Of a stretch of DNA of 64,000 bases, positions 27,749 to 36,029 are shown piece after piece. Every line of letters begins with the position of its first letter. Within the stretch, counting starts at the first letter, position 1. The DNA comes from Haloferula rosea. GTDB lineage: Bacteria; Verrucomicrobiota; Verrucomicrobiia; Verrucomicrobiales; Akkermansiaceae. The notes below the pieces were generated by a model. It was not told the origin of the DNA. It did not search any database and worked only from the letters and a program-made list of their open reading frames with translations. The DNA is taken from the NCBI RefSeq assembly GCF_016595525.1, contig NZ_JAENII010000009.1, forward strand, positions 163,202 to 227,201, read 5' to 3'. The position numbers and the translations under genes are program-made.

Positions 27749-29005
27749 ATGAAAGCGAGTTGGATTCCCGTTGGGCTGTGCGCCTTCGGTGTGGGGTTTG
27801 CAGTGGCCTGGGCGGTCAAGCCGACGGCTGATGGCGGGCCGGGGGGCGACGGGACGGAAGTCGTTCCCGAGCGCAATCGTCAGAGCCTCTCCTCAAGAGC
27901 CCCGAGTCGTCCGCAGAAGGACTATGAGCCGCTCTTCGAGCGGATGCGTGAGAATCGGTATGACTCGGAGGGACTGGAGAAGGATTTGGATGAACTCAGC
28001 TTGTCGGAGATCCCGGAGTTCCTCGCTGCTCTCTCGGCGAAGGCGGGACTTGGAGGGCTGAGCTGGGAAGACGAGGACTTGTTGGAAAAGACCCTCAAGC
28101 GCTGGTATCAACAGAATCCGGAAGGGGCGATTGCTTGGGTGATGGCCTTGGAGAGTGAAGAGGATCGGCGGGAGCTGCTCATTGATTTCGTGAATCTGGA
28201 GGCCGAGGAGGACCTCGACGGGGCGTTGGCGCTGCTCGATGGATTCAATCAGCAGGTGGAGGGGAGAATGAGCATTCCTTCCTCGTTGATCCAGAAGGGA
28301 GCGGATCGTGATGTGGAAACCATGCTGCGTGTCTGCGCCGCGGGGCTGGGCGAGAGCGATGGCTCGAGTGGGAGTGGTCTGAAATACGCCACGGATTTTG
28401 ATTTCGAGGCTGCGCTGAATGGTCTGGTGGAGTTGGAGGAGAATGCGGGAGAAGGCCGGAGTCTGTCTTCCTTGCCGTCGAACCTGCTTTCCGAGTGGGC
28501 GAAGCGTGACCCGCAGGCCGCCTTTGACTGGGTGCAGTTGGGCAAGGAGCTGAGTTTCAATTCGGGCCTCGATGAGTTCATCGATGGATACGCCGAGATC
28601 GCCAGCGACGAGGAGATCGGGTCATTCGTGGCCGAATTGTTCGACCCCTCGATGGATGAGCGGAAGCGCTACGATCAGGCCTGGGACGCCCTGAGCGAGG
28701 TGGCCGACGAGGACGCGGTGAGGCAGTTTCTAACCGACGTGGCGCCCCATGGTGGGGAGTCGGTGCATATCGAGGGTCTGCTGAAACGGTCGATGAGTAC
28801 CTCGGGGGGAGGCTACGACACGACCCGGGCCATCCTGCTGAACATGATGGACAGCCAGAGCCGCTACGAGCTCTTCACTGCCGGTGGGGAGAAGAACCCC
28901 TTCCATCGCAGCTTCGTGCGGGACGATCTGGTCCCTGTGCTGCAGCGGCTCGGGCACACGCCGGCCGAGATCAGTGAGATGCTTCCTGCCAAGGACGGGG
29001 AGTGA
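27749..29005 (+). CDS. Membrane-anchored helical-repeat protein, paralogue of the left-edge gene
   Basis: A 418-residue protein from ATG 27749. Residues 5-24 are hydrophobic (WIPVGLCAFGVGFAVAWAV) and a Gly-rich linker follows. The remainder is helical, with recurring units of the type E-G-A-I-A-W-V and D-P-Q-A-A-F-D-W-V-Q seen in large exported protein families of Verrucomicrobiota. The N-terminus is shared with the partial protein at 1-763. Function is unknown; a scaffold or binding role is a guess. A GTG 24 nt upstream is an alternative start. It is convergent with the toroid gene, with only 4 nt between the stops. Confidence 0.75.
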   Translation: MKASWIPVGLCAFGVGFAVAWAVKPTADGGPGGDGTEVVPERNRQSLSSRAPSRPQKDYEPLFERMRENRYDSEGLEKDLDELSLSEIPEFLAALSAKAGLGGLSWEDEDLLEKTLKRWYQQNPEGAIAWVMALESEEDRRELLIDFVNLEAEEDLDGALALLDGFNQQVEGRMSIPSSLIQKGADRDVETMLRVCAAGLGESDGSSGSGLKYATDFDFEAALNGLVELEENAGEGRSLSSLPSNLLSEWAKRDPQAAFDWVQLGKELSFNSGLDEFIDGYAEIASDEEIGSFVAELFDPSMDERKRYDQAWDALSEVADEDAVRQFLTDVAPHGGESVHIEGLLKRSMSTSGGGYDTTRAILLNMMDSQSRYELFTAGGEKNPFHRSFVRDDLVPVLQRLGHTPAEISEMLPAKDGE

Positions 29006-29009
29006 ACGA

Positions 29010-30164
29010 CTATTTCTTGAGTCGTTCGTGGCACCACGCGAGGGCGGTCAGCGAGTAGCCGGTGCCGTACGGCTGGTGGTAGTCGTAGAGTGGATAGTCC
29101 CACCAGGAGCCGTCCTTTTCCTGACGATGGAGGAGCAGGGCGGCGAGTTGTTCTGCGTGGTGCTCCTGCCGCTCGCGGGGGAGGAAGCTGACGGATTCGG
29201 CGAAGTAGTAGATGCCGTAGTAGTAGAAGTAACCCGAGATGGAGAAGTGGGTTTCGTGGGGGATCGGCCGTTTCCGGCCGATGCTGAGGAAACCCTCGCG
29301 TGCGACGAAGCGGTCCGCCCAGGTTTCGATCACCTCGTTGGTCACGGCCTCGTCTCCGAAGGCGCGAAGGGCGGCGTTGCATGCCTGGCTGCGCGCGAGT
29401 GATCCCGCCGGCCGGTTGATGGCGACCCGGGGGTGCATGCGGTGGCTGTGCGAGTAGGTGTAGGCGAAGTCGGGTGTGCGCTGCCGGACGATGCTGTCGA
29501 TCGAATGCTGGATGAGCTTGTCGTCGAGCTTCACGCCCATTTCATCCCGGGCCTCCTGCATGGCGAGAAGGACGGTGGCGGTGGTGAACGAAGTGGGGGT
29601 GCCGGATGGCTTGCGGGTGGTGAGACCGTCGAACAGGTCGAGGTATCCCCAGCCTCCGTCGATTTCCTCGTAGCGGTTCAGGAGGTCGACCTGGCCTTGG
29701 GCAAGGGTACGCCATTTCGATTTCTCGGCATCGTCCTTGGCGAAGCGATGGAGTGCGGTCAGGCATCGGAGTCCGTAGGCGTGGCCCCAGACATTGTAGG
29801 TCGTGGTCTGGTCGGCCCGGCGGAGGTTGGGAAGGTGCTCCTCCATCCATGCGGCTCCTTTTTCGACGGCAGCGAGCGTCTCGGGTCGGCGGTCTCCACT
29901 GTCGATGATGCCCGCCAGGGCGAGTCCCGAGCTGGCTGCGCGGAAGGCGTGGTGGGCGCCGGGGACAGGGGCGTAGATATTGAGCCGCTTGGTGCGTGTC
30001 GGCCCACCCCACGAGCCATTCTTGTTCTGTGTTTCGATGAGGAAATCGACGCCACGGGTCAGCGACGAGGCGATGGCCTCGGGGGTGACTTCGACGTCCG
30101 GTTTCTCCTGGCCGGGGAGGGCTGCCGAGCTGGCGAGGAGGAGGCTGGTGAGCAGGGCACGCAT
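29010..30164 (-). CDS. Exported alpha-toroid (prenyltransferase/terpene-cyclase-like) protein
   Basis: A 384-residue protein with a signal peptide (MRALLTSLLLASSAALPGQ). The rest is built of alpha/alpha-toroid repeats like those of squalene-hopene cyclase, prenyltransferases and alpha-macroglobulin thioester domains. LIETQNKNGSWGG and LLLHRQEKDGSWWDYPLYDY are QW-like motifs. The acidic DxDD or DxTA motif of true cyclases is missing and the protein is exported, so a catalytic cyclase role is unlikely. The ATG overlaps the stop of the HlyD-like gene by one base, so the two are translationally coupled. Confidence 0.82.
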   Translation of the reverse strand: MRALLTSLLLASSAALPGQEKPDVEVTPEAIASSLTRGVDFLIETQNKNGSWGGPTRTKRLNIYAPVPGAHHAFRAASSGLALAGIIDSGDRRPETLAAVEKGAAWMEEHLPNLRRADQTTTYNVWGHAYGLRCLTALHRFAKDDAEKSKWRTLAQGQVDLLNRYEEIDGGWGYLDLFDGLTTRKPSGTPTSFTTATVLLAMQEARDEMGVKLDDKLIQHSIDSIVRQRTPDFAYTYSHSHRMHPRVAINRPAGSLARSQACNAALRAFGDEAVTNEVIETWADRFVAREGFLSIGRKRPIPHETHFSISGYFYYYGIYYFAESVSFLPRERQEHHAEQLAALLLHRQEKDGSWWDYPLYDYHQPYGTGYSLTALAWCHERLKK

Positions 30165-31552
30165 CACTCTCCGGGGGTGACGACGACCTGCCCTGGTTCG
30201 AGGCCGGAGAGGATTTCCGTCGACTTGTTGCTGACTCGGCCGCGGGTCACGGTGCGGCGCTCGGTTTTACCGTCCGCGAGTTTCACTTCGACGGTCCATG
30301 CGCCGTCGGCTCCGAGCTGGAGTGCGTTGGTGGGCACCTGAAGGGCGTCGGCCTTTTCATAGGCGACGACGCTGCACTTGATGGGGCTGGTCCAAAGGGC
30401 GGGAAGGTCGGCCGGCCACTCGGTGGTCAGGGTGACCGAATGCATGGACTCGATGCTCGGCTGGGCTGAGATCGTGCCGATTTTGCCGGACAGTTGGATG
30501 CTTTCGTGGCCTGGGATGGTGAGCGAAACGGCAGCTTCCGGAGCCAGCGTGCGTGCCACAGCGGGGCTCACCCATGCGGTCAGGCTCGGGGCGGCCCCGG
30601 CGGGAACGAGGGCGGCGATGGAGCGTTCGAGTGGCACCGAGGCGCCGACTTTGAGGACCTTGGCGAGGTCGCCGAGCTGCCAGCGTCCGTCTTCCAGCGA
30701 GCCGTGGACGAACAGGCCGTCGGCCGGGGCATTCCAGGTCAACAGGGCGCCATCCTTCTTGAGTCGTTCGAGCTCTAGCTTCTGCCGCTTCAGTCCTTCG
30801 CGGGCGCCTTCCAGTTCGAGTTCGGCGGTCTGCACCGATCGGGGCAGGTTCTTTTCCGCCTTGGCCAGGGCGATGGCGGCTTCGGCGGCGGCTTTCTTCA
30901 GTTGCTCGTGCTCACGTGGCAGGCCGAAGGTCCGCTTGGAGTCGATCGCCCGTTTTACCCGGGCGAGGGAGAACTCGGCGGAAGCGACGGAGAACTGCTG
31001 TCGCTCAAGGATGATTTCCTCGGTTTCCTCGGTCAGGTCGTCCGCGTCATACATCTGCTTGAGCTGCTTGAGCTCTTCCTTGGCGGCGGCCAGCCGGAAT
31101 TCCGACTCCTTGAGGTCCTGAACCAGACCTTGCTCGGCGGCGGGACGGCCGATCTTCACGAAGTAGTCGAGGTTCTCGTCGGCCACCTGCTTGGCCTGCT
31201 GGGCGGCGGCGAGCTGGAGGGCGACTTCTTCCTTGAGTTTGGCAAAGTTGAGTTCCTGGGTGGCCAGTGCGAGTTCAGCGGCGGCGATGGCCCGGGTCTG
31301 GTCGATGAGCTTGCGATCGTAGGCTTCCCGTTCGAAGGCGATTAGCACGTCGCCCTTCTTCACGCTGCTGCCGTGGTCGGCGATGGACTCGATGGTGTAG
31401 GTCTTCCAGCTCTCGGGTCGGAGGGTGAGACCTGGGGCCTCGGCGGGGAGCACGGCCGCATCGAAGCTGTGTTGGATGCGGAAGGGCTCGGGTTTGACGG
31501 TCAGGTCACCGGCGCAGAGGGGTGTCGCGAGGAGCAGGGAAAGGTATCGCAT
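30164..31552 (-). CDS. HlyD/RND-type periplasmic adaptor protein
   Basis: A 462-residue membrane-fusion-protein-like product with an N-terminal signal (MRYLSLLLATPLCAG). A biotinyl-lipoyl-like half-motif follows (SVKKGDVLIAFE), then a very long alpha-helical hairpin (about residues 85-260). The second lipoyl half and beta-barrel domains carry an ALQVPTNALQLGADGAWTVEV segment typical of the family. Such adaptors normally join an inner-membrane ABC or RND pump to an outer-membrane channel, but no pump gene is nearby. Instead it is coupled by one base to the toroid gene and lies 21 nt upstream of nothing but the spermidine-synthase-like gene's stop, all on the minus strand. Confidence 0.85.
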   Translation of the reverse strand: MRYLSLLLATPLCAGDLTVKPEPFRIQHSFDAAVLPAEAPGLTLRPESWKTYTIESIADHGSSVKKGDVLIAFEREAYDRKLIDQTRAIAAAELALATQELNFAKLKEEVALQLAAAQQAKQVADENLDYFVKIGRPAAEQGLVQDLKESEFRLAAAKEELKQLKQMYDADDLTEETEEIILERQQFSVASAEFSLARVKRAIDSKRTFGLPREHEQLKKAAAEAAIALAKAEKNLPRSVQTAELELEGAREGLKRQKLELERLKKDGALLTWNAPADGLFVHGSLEDGRWQLGDLAKVLKVGASVPLERSIAALVPAGAAPSLTAWVSPAVARTLAPEAAVSLTIPGHESIQLSGKIGTISAQPSIESMHSVTLTTEWPADLPALWTSPIKCSVVAYEKADALQVPTNALQLGADGAWTVEVKLADGKTERRTVTRGRVSNKSTEILSGLEPGQVVVTPGE

Positions 31553-31573
31553 GTCTGGGTGGAAGGAGCGGAG

Positions 31574-32251
31574 TTAGGAGACGTATTTGCCTTTCTGACC
31601 CAGCCAGAGGAAATGTTTTTTCGGACGTTTGGCATTCGGGACGGCGTCGATCTCGTGTCGCATCGGCGTAAGTCCGCAGCGCTCAAGCTTTTTCTCGATT
31701 CCGGGGAGTGGGGATGCCGAGGCGATGGCGACGAGTCCGCCGGTCTGCAGGGCGTCGTAGGCGGCGGTGAGCCAGCGCGGGTTGTCGAACAGCAGTTGGC
31801 TGCGCTGCAGCACCGGGGCGGTGTCGGCATGGACAAGGATGGCGTGCAGCGTGTTCGGGAAGGCGAGCAGTCCGTCGGGTCCGGCATCCTGTTGGATGAC
31901 GACGGCATCGTCGTCGAGGAAATCGGTGTCCGGCAGGTGTTTCCGCAGCCAGATGGGCAGTTCGGCACATGGCTCGGCCACGATGAAGGTGGCGCGTTTC
32001 TGTAGCAGGGTCTTGCGGAGCCCCTTCAGCACCGAGCCGGTTCCCAATCCGGCGATCCAGACCTTCGGCTGGCGGGCGGGTCGGAAGGGTGCGCTGGCCA
32101 AGGCTCCCATTTCGGACTCGCTGACCCGGGTGGTCGGGCCGGCGGTCTGGATGCCGTCGACGGTCAGGTAGTGTCGCCCGTCATGTTCGTGGAGGACGAT
32201 GACCGAGCCGTCGGGCAAGGTGGCTTGTTCTAGAATGACCCTTGGCTTCAT
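31574..32251 (-). CDS. Spermidine-synthase-like methyltransferase-fold protein
   Basis: A 225-residue protein from ATG 32251. Residues 72-82 (VWIAGLGTGSV) form the SAM-binding glycine motif of the polyamine synthase fold. The region around it matches spermidine synthase-like proteins that lack a decarboxylase partner. The family's catalytic Asp near the active-site DDDAVVIQQDAG segment appears plausible but the aminopropyl-acceptor motif is weak. The activity may therefore be spermidine synthesis or another small-molecule transfer. An upstream open stretch to 32371 is a poor match and is left out. Confidence 0.75.
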   Translation of the reverse strand: MKPRVILEQATLPDGSVIVLHEHDGRHYLTVDGIQTAGPTTRVSESEMGALASAPFRPARQPKVWIAGLGTGSVLKGLRKTLLQKRATFIVAEPCAELPIWLRKHLPDTDFLDDDAVVIQQDAGPDGLLAFPNTLHAILVHADTAPVLQRSQLLFDNPRWLTAAYDALQTGGLVAIASASPLPGIEKKLERCGLTPMRHEIDAVPNAKRPKKHFLWLGQKGKYVS

Positions 32252-32295
32252 GGTTTCTTGCGGTGCGCGGCAGGACTTAGTAGATATGCGCTGAC

Positions 32296-32607
32296 ATGTC
32301 CAACGAACCTGACACTCCCACACCTGAGTCTCCGACACCTGCGCCTCAAGATCCACCGACCCCATCGCCACAAGGGACGAAGAGCGAAAAGAAGCTCATC
32401 GCCGGCATTTTTGCCATCCTCCTGGGAGGACTTGGCGTGCACAAATTTTATCTCGGCTACACGAAGGAGGGGGTGATCCAGCTCCTTCTGGGTCTCGCTT
32501 GTGGTATTGGTTCGGTGATCGGTCTGATTGAGGGGATCCTCTACCTGACCAAGACCGATGAGGAGTTTGATGCCACTTATGTGAAGGGTCAGAAGCCCTG
32601 GTTCTGA
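32296..32607 (+). CDS. TM2-domain membrane protein
   Basis: A 103-residue protein. The N-terminal ~28 residues are a Pro/Thr-rich cytoplasmic stretch. Two transmembrane helices follow, with the TM2 hallmark GGLGVHKFYLGYTKEGVIQL between them and G-I-L-Y-L-T-K at the end. TM2 proteins are common in bacteria, and their role is mostly unknown. The gene ends in a bidirectional terminator shared with the HU gene. Confidence 0.88.
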   Translation: MSNEPDTPTPESPTPAPQDPPTPSPQGTKSEKKLIAGIFAILLGGLGVHKFYLGYTKEGVIQLLLGLACGIGSVIGLIEGILYLTKTDEEFDATYVKGQKPWF

Positions 32608-32640
32608 TCGACGGGCGGTCGATTCCGTTCATTTTGCACG

Positions 32641-32669
32641 AAAAACCCCGGCCGAGAGGCCGGGGTTTT
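32641..32669. terminator. Bidirectional terminator between the TM2 and HU genes
   Basis: A perfect 8-bp stem (CCCCGGCC at 32646-32653, GGCCGGGG at 32658-32665) has a GAGA tetraloop. AAAAA precedes it and TTTT follows it, so it can end transcription in both directions. Confidence 0.9.
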
Positions 32670-32728
32670 CAGTGATTGGAATTGGTTTTTTGGTGCGTGG
32701 ATCCGAAGGGCGAATCCCCGCAACTCAC

Positions 32729-33004
32729 TTACAGAGAGCCTTTAAGGCTGGCCGATGCCTTGAAGCCGACGGACTTGGAGGCAGCGATCTGCATTTGCTC
32801 GCCGGTCTTCGGGTTGCGGCCCATACGCGCGGCGCGGTGTTTGACTTCAAAGGTGCCGAATCCGATGATCTGGACCTTGCCGTCACCCTGAATACCGGAG
32901 GTGATGGACCCAAGGACGGCGGCAACGGCATCTTCGGCGGAACGCTTGGTGGCGTCTTTTCCGAGGGCGTTCTGGACGGCTTCAACAAGTTCAGCTTTGT
33001 TCAT
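32729..33004 (-). CDS. HU/IHF-family DNA-binding protein
   Basis: A 91-residue nucleoid-associated protein from ATG 33004 (MNKAELVEAVQNALGKDATK). It carries the family signature IIGFGTFEVKHRAARMGRNP followed by the KTGEQMQIAASKSVGFKAS beta-arm end. It binds and bends DNA as a dimer. The frame continues upstream to 33085 but the HU fold starts at 33004. It is convergent with the TM2 gene and shares its terminator. Confidence 0.96.
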   Translation of the reverse strand: MNKAELVEAVQNALGKDATKRSAEDAVAAVLGSITSGIQGDGKVQIIGFGTFEVKHRAARMGRNPKTGEQMQIAASKSVGFKASASLKGSL

Positions 33005-33159
33005 GGCGACAACCGTAATGCGCCGGTTTGTGTAATTTGGCAAGCTAAAATAAACCTGCGTCGGGGCTTGGAATTCCTTTGCCAACAGGGGTTTCGGCCG
33101 CTAACGGGTAGATGATGACGGTGTGAATTACTGCGTTCGTAGTAGGTAAGCACGGGTTC

Positions 33160-34530
33160 ATGTCGGTGATGAACGAAGTCCTTCCAGATGATCCGCGGGT
33201 CCGCCGGGCAGCCTCGACGGTCCTGGGGGTGTGGGAGGCGATCGACCGGGAGGTGCCGATCGAGGAATCCTTCGAGCGGGTCGATGTGGCGGAGTCCCGG
33301 GGGTATTTCCTCCCGGATGAGGATGAGAGGGTGAGGTTGCGATATGCACAGTATCTGGCCGAGCGGGCGGCCCTCCTTTCGGCACTGCAGGGGATGGAGG
33401 CGGTCTGCGGGTCCTCGGGGGAGGCCTGGGGTGGCCGCAGGCCGGCGTTTTTGGTCGCTTTGGCGGCATCCACGCTGCTGGTCCGGCGGACCCGTGAGCT
33501 TCTTGCCATTGCCGGGCGGTCGCGCCTGCTGCGCAAGAAGCTCGATGAGGCGGATGCGATCCATGGGCTGCCGCGGAAGACCTTCACCCAGCTGTATCGG
33601 GCGACGACGTCGATCCGCCGGCTGACGCGGCTGCGGGATGCGCTGGATTTCTACCTGGAGACCCGCCTGGAATTCGCGGATCAGGCCGGAGTGCCTCCCT
33701 TTGATGAGTTGATTCCCCGGCTGGAGGCGGAGGTGGAGCGGGCGAGGAACGACGGGGTCGGCGTGCGCCGGCGGCTGCGCTACCGTTGGTTTTCGTTCCG
33801 CAGGCGGCACCATTCGGCGTGGAAGCACTCGGTGTTCCGCCTGTTCCGGTGGTCGGGCAGTCTGATCGCCGATCTGAAGCAACCGGGGGTGAAGCCCAGC
33901 GGCGCACCGAAACGGGTGACTCCGGCGCTGCGCGAGGAGTTGGTGGCTCTGGCGCGGCCGGGGGATGTGTTCTTCACCCGGCACGACGATGCCATGAGCA
34001 ACCTGTTCCTGCCGGGTTTCTGGCCGCACGGGGCGCTGTTTTTCGGCGATGAAGCCGAGCGGGGACGGCTCGGGTTGGCATTGGCGCCCGGGCTGGCGCG
34101 GCTGGCGGCGGATCCGGTGAGATTTCTCGAGGCGAAGAAGGACGGGGTGCGTTTCCGGCACGCGGAGGAGACCTTGGAGGTGGATTGTGCGGTGATCCTG
34201 AGGCCTCCGGTGAACGACGAGATCAAGGTGGAAGCGCTGAAGCGGGCTTCGGGGCATGCGGGGAAGCTTTACGATTTCGTGTTCGATTTCCGCTCGAGCG
34301 ACCGACTTGCCTGCACCGAGGTGATTTACCGGGGTTACCACGGCCTGGGCGGGTTGGGTTTCGAGCTGCTGCCGACGGGTGGGCGGCTGTGCTTGCCGGC
34401 CGAGGCCCTGATTCATCAGGCGCTGGAGCAGGGGTTTCAGGTGGTGGCGACCTGTGGTGTCGGCAAAGGCGGGCTGCTGAAGGGGAGGGCCGCGGAGATG
34501 GCGCTGCACTCGACGCGCTGTGGGATCTGA
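33160..34530 (+). CDS. YiiX-like permuted papain-fold peptidase
   Basis: A 456-residue protein. The C-terminal ~200 residues match the YiiX/YaeF-type permuted NlpC/P60 (papain-like) family. His290 lies in LPGFWPHGALFF and Cys385 in RLACTEVIYRGY, which gives the catalytic pair. The N-terminal ~230 residues are helical and Arg-rich, with no clear family. There is no signal peptide, so it is probably cytoplasmic or membrane-associated through the helical part. Characterised relatives act on cell-wall peptides or lipids; the substrate here is unknown. It is divergent from HU. Confidence 0.78.
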   Translation: MSVMNEVLPDDPRVRRAASTVLGVWEAIDREVPIEESFERVDVAESRGYFLPDEDERVRLRYAQYLAERAALLSALQGMEAVCGSSGEAWGGRRPAFLVALAASTLLVRRTRELLAIAGRSRLLRKKLDEADAIHGLPRKTFTQLYRATTSIRRLTRLRDALDFYLETRLEFADQAGVPPFDELIPRLEAEVERARNDGVGVRRRLRYRWFSFRRRHHSAWKHSVFRLFRWSGSLIADLKQPGVKPSGAPKRVTPALREELVALARPGDVFFTRHDDAMSNLFLPGFWPHGALFFGDEAERGRLGLALAPGLARLAADPVRFLEAKKDGVRFRHAEETLEVDCAVILRPPVNDEIKVEALKRASGHAGKLYDFVFDFRSSDRLACTEVIYRGYHGLGGLGFELLPTGGRLCLPAEALIHQALEQGFQVVATCGVGKGGLLKGRAAEMALHSTRCGI

Positions 34531-34671
34531 GCTGGCGATGCGGATTGGTGGAGGAGGGGCGGGAATTGGTTGAAAGTCAGTCTGGTGGGAAGGATCGGGC
34601 GCATCCGGCTGAGTCGTTTCATGCTTGGGATTGGTGTCCCGACTGGGCGTATTTTGCTCAAGCACTTCAGT

Positions 34672-34725
34672 GTGGTTAACCACTGGAGAACCAAGGATTT
34701 GCCGAGCTTGTGAAAATTTTCACAA
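34672..34725. promoter_or_regulatory. Two perfect palindromes upstream of the ATP synthase operon
   Basis: A 12-bp palindrome GTGGTTAACCAC (34672-34683) and an 18-bp palindrome TTGTGAAAATTTTCACAA (34708-34725) lie 114 and 72 nt before atpB. Both are perfect. The second is AT-rich at the centre and could be an operator. Downstream, TTGCTC (about 34732-34737) and CTAAAC/TAAACG about 17-18 nt later are a weak promoter candidate. Confidence 0.55.
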
Positions 34726-34796
34726 AAGGCTCTTGCTCCTGTTGGAATCCGTCTGCTAAACGCCCCCCGCGCTGCCGCAGGTGGCACTCTTTTTCC

Positions 34797-35669
34797 ATGT
34801 TCCGCAGGACGACAATCACGACGACTCTTGCTGCCCTCGGCAGTATCGGAACGGCCGCGGCTGCGGGCGACGGTGAGCATCATGCCCTGCCGTTGTATGC
34901 GCCGAAGCTCAGCGAGTTCCTGCCCATCAGCAACTCCACCATCGCCGTCTGGATCGCAGTGGGCCTGATCGTCCTCTTCTGCAAGGCGGCGACCAAGGAG
35001 ATGAAGCTCATCCCGACGGGTCTCCAGAATTTCGCCGAGTGGATGATCGAGACTCTTTACGATTTCCTCGAGGGTCTCCTCGGCAAGCACCTGACTTCGC
35101 GCACCTTCTGGTTCTTCGGATCGATCTTCTTTTTCATCCTCACGACCAACTACCTCGGTCTGCTCCCCGGAGTGGGCACGATCGGCTGGAACAAGGTGGA
35201 CGCCGAAGGGCACGCCGAGTTCATCCCATTGCTCCGTGGTGGTAATGCCGACCTCAACATGACGTCGGCCATGGCCTTCACCTTCGCGATCCTCTGGTTC
35301 TACTGGGCGATCACGGAGAACGGCATGAAGAACTTCCTTGCCCACATCTTCGCGCCGAAGGGTGACTTCAAGGGTGGTCTTCTGTTGGCGATGATCCCGG
35401 TCTTCCTTTTCGTCGGCGTGCTGGAGGTGATTTCCATCCTGATTCGCCCGGTGGCCCTGAAGTTCCGTCTCTTCGGTAACATCTACGGCGGTGAGCAAAC
35501 CCTGGAGTCGCTGATGACGCTGGCACCCAAGTGGCTCGCGTTCCTGCCGGCCCTTCCCTTCTATTTTGTCGAGTTGCTGGTCGGTTTCGTCCAGGCCCTC
35601 GTTTTCACTCTGTTGTGCGCCATCTTCCTCAAGCTGATCTGTGATCACGGCGACGAAGCGCATCACTAA
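34797..35669 (+). CDS. atpB: F0F1 ATP synthase subunit a
   Basis: Membrane subunit a of the Fo proton channel. From ATG 34797 there is a short signal-like N-terminus (residues 1-25), then the channel helices. The essential arginine lies in VALKFRLFGNIYGGE, and conserved acidic and polar residues follow it in the last two helices. The 290-residue length fits. The frame is open upstream to 34710, but that part is Cys/Lys/Ser-rich and non-homologous. First gene of the atpBEFHAGDC operon; atpI is absent. Confidence 0.95.
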   Translation: MFRRTTITTTLAALGSIGTAAAAGDGEHHALPLYAPKLSEFLPISNSTIAVWIAVGLIVLFCKAATKEMKLIPTGLQNFAEWMIETLYDFLEGLLGKHLTSRTFWFFGSIFFFILTTNYLGLLPGVGTIGWNKVDAEGHAEFIPLLRGGNADLNMTSAMAFTFAILWFYWAITENGMKNFLAHIFAPKGDFKGGLLLAMIPVFLFVGVLEVISILIRPVALKFRLFGNIYGGEQTLESLMTLAPKWLAFLPALPFYFVELLVGFVQALVFTLLCAIFLKLICDHGDEAHH

Positions 35670-35744
35670 AACCTTTCGTTGGTCTGACCATGGCAAAGAC
35701 TGTGGGGGCCGCGGAAAACAACACTAATACAACCAACTAACATC

Positions 35745-35942
35745 ATGGTATTCAGCAAAGCATTCGCAGTGGCTCTCGCAGCCATTGGTGGCGCACTCGG
35801 CATCGGCATCCTTGGTTCCAAGGCCGCTGAAGCAACCGGACGCAATCCGGGCGCTGCGACTCCGATCCTCGTGATCTCCATCATTCTTGCCGCGCTTATC
35901 GAGGGTATCTTCATTCTCTCGGCCTTCGCTGTCGGCTTCTAA
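35745..35942 (+). CDS. atpE: F0F1 ATP synthase subunit c
   Basis: A 65-residue proteolipid of the rotating c-ring. It has two transmembrane helices joined by the polar loop GRNP, and the ion-binding Glu53 lies in LAALIEGIFIL. The residue after Glu53 is Gly rather than Ser/Thr, and no Gln stands at the Na+ ligand position of helix 1, so H+ rather than Na+ coupling is likely. At 65 residues it is shorter than most c subunits (70-90). A stable hairpin follows the stop (35954-35984). No Shine-Dalgarno precedes the ATG. Confidence 0.96.
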   Translation: MVFSKAFAVALAAIGGALGIGILGSKAAEATGRNPGAATPILVISIILAALIEGIFILSAFAVGF

Positions 35943-35953
35943 AGTCTGATTCC

Positions 35954-35994
35954 GCTCCATGCGCCGAGGTTCGGCGCATGGAGCACCCCTTTTC
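35954..35994 (+). terminator. Intra-operon hairpin after atpE
   Basis: A 14-bp perfect stem (GCTCCATGCGCCGA at 35954-35967 with its complement at 35971-35984) and a 3-nt loop start 11 nt after the atpE stop. It is followed by ACCCCTTTTCTCTTTT. It may partly terminate transcription or shield the upstream message from decay. Confidence 0.75.
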
Positions 35995-36029
35995 TCTTTT
36001 CCTCTTCTCAACCTTTTTCCGACTCCGCC

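Noticed and set aside
29010..30164. Squalene-hopene cyclase
   Set aside because: QW-like repeats are present but the catalytic Asp motif is missing and the protein is exported.
33001..34683. 560-codon minus-strand frame
   Set aside because: Antisense of the YiiX-like gene, Arg/Pro/Gln-rich with no family.
35745..35942. Sodium-coupled ATP synthase
   Set aside because: The residue after Glu53 is Gly, and no Gln stands at the Na+ ligand position in helix 1.
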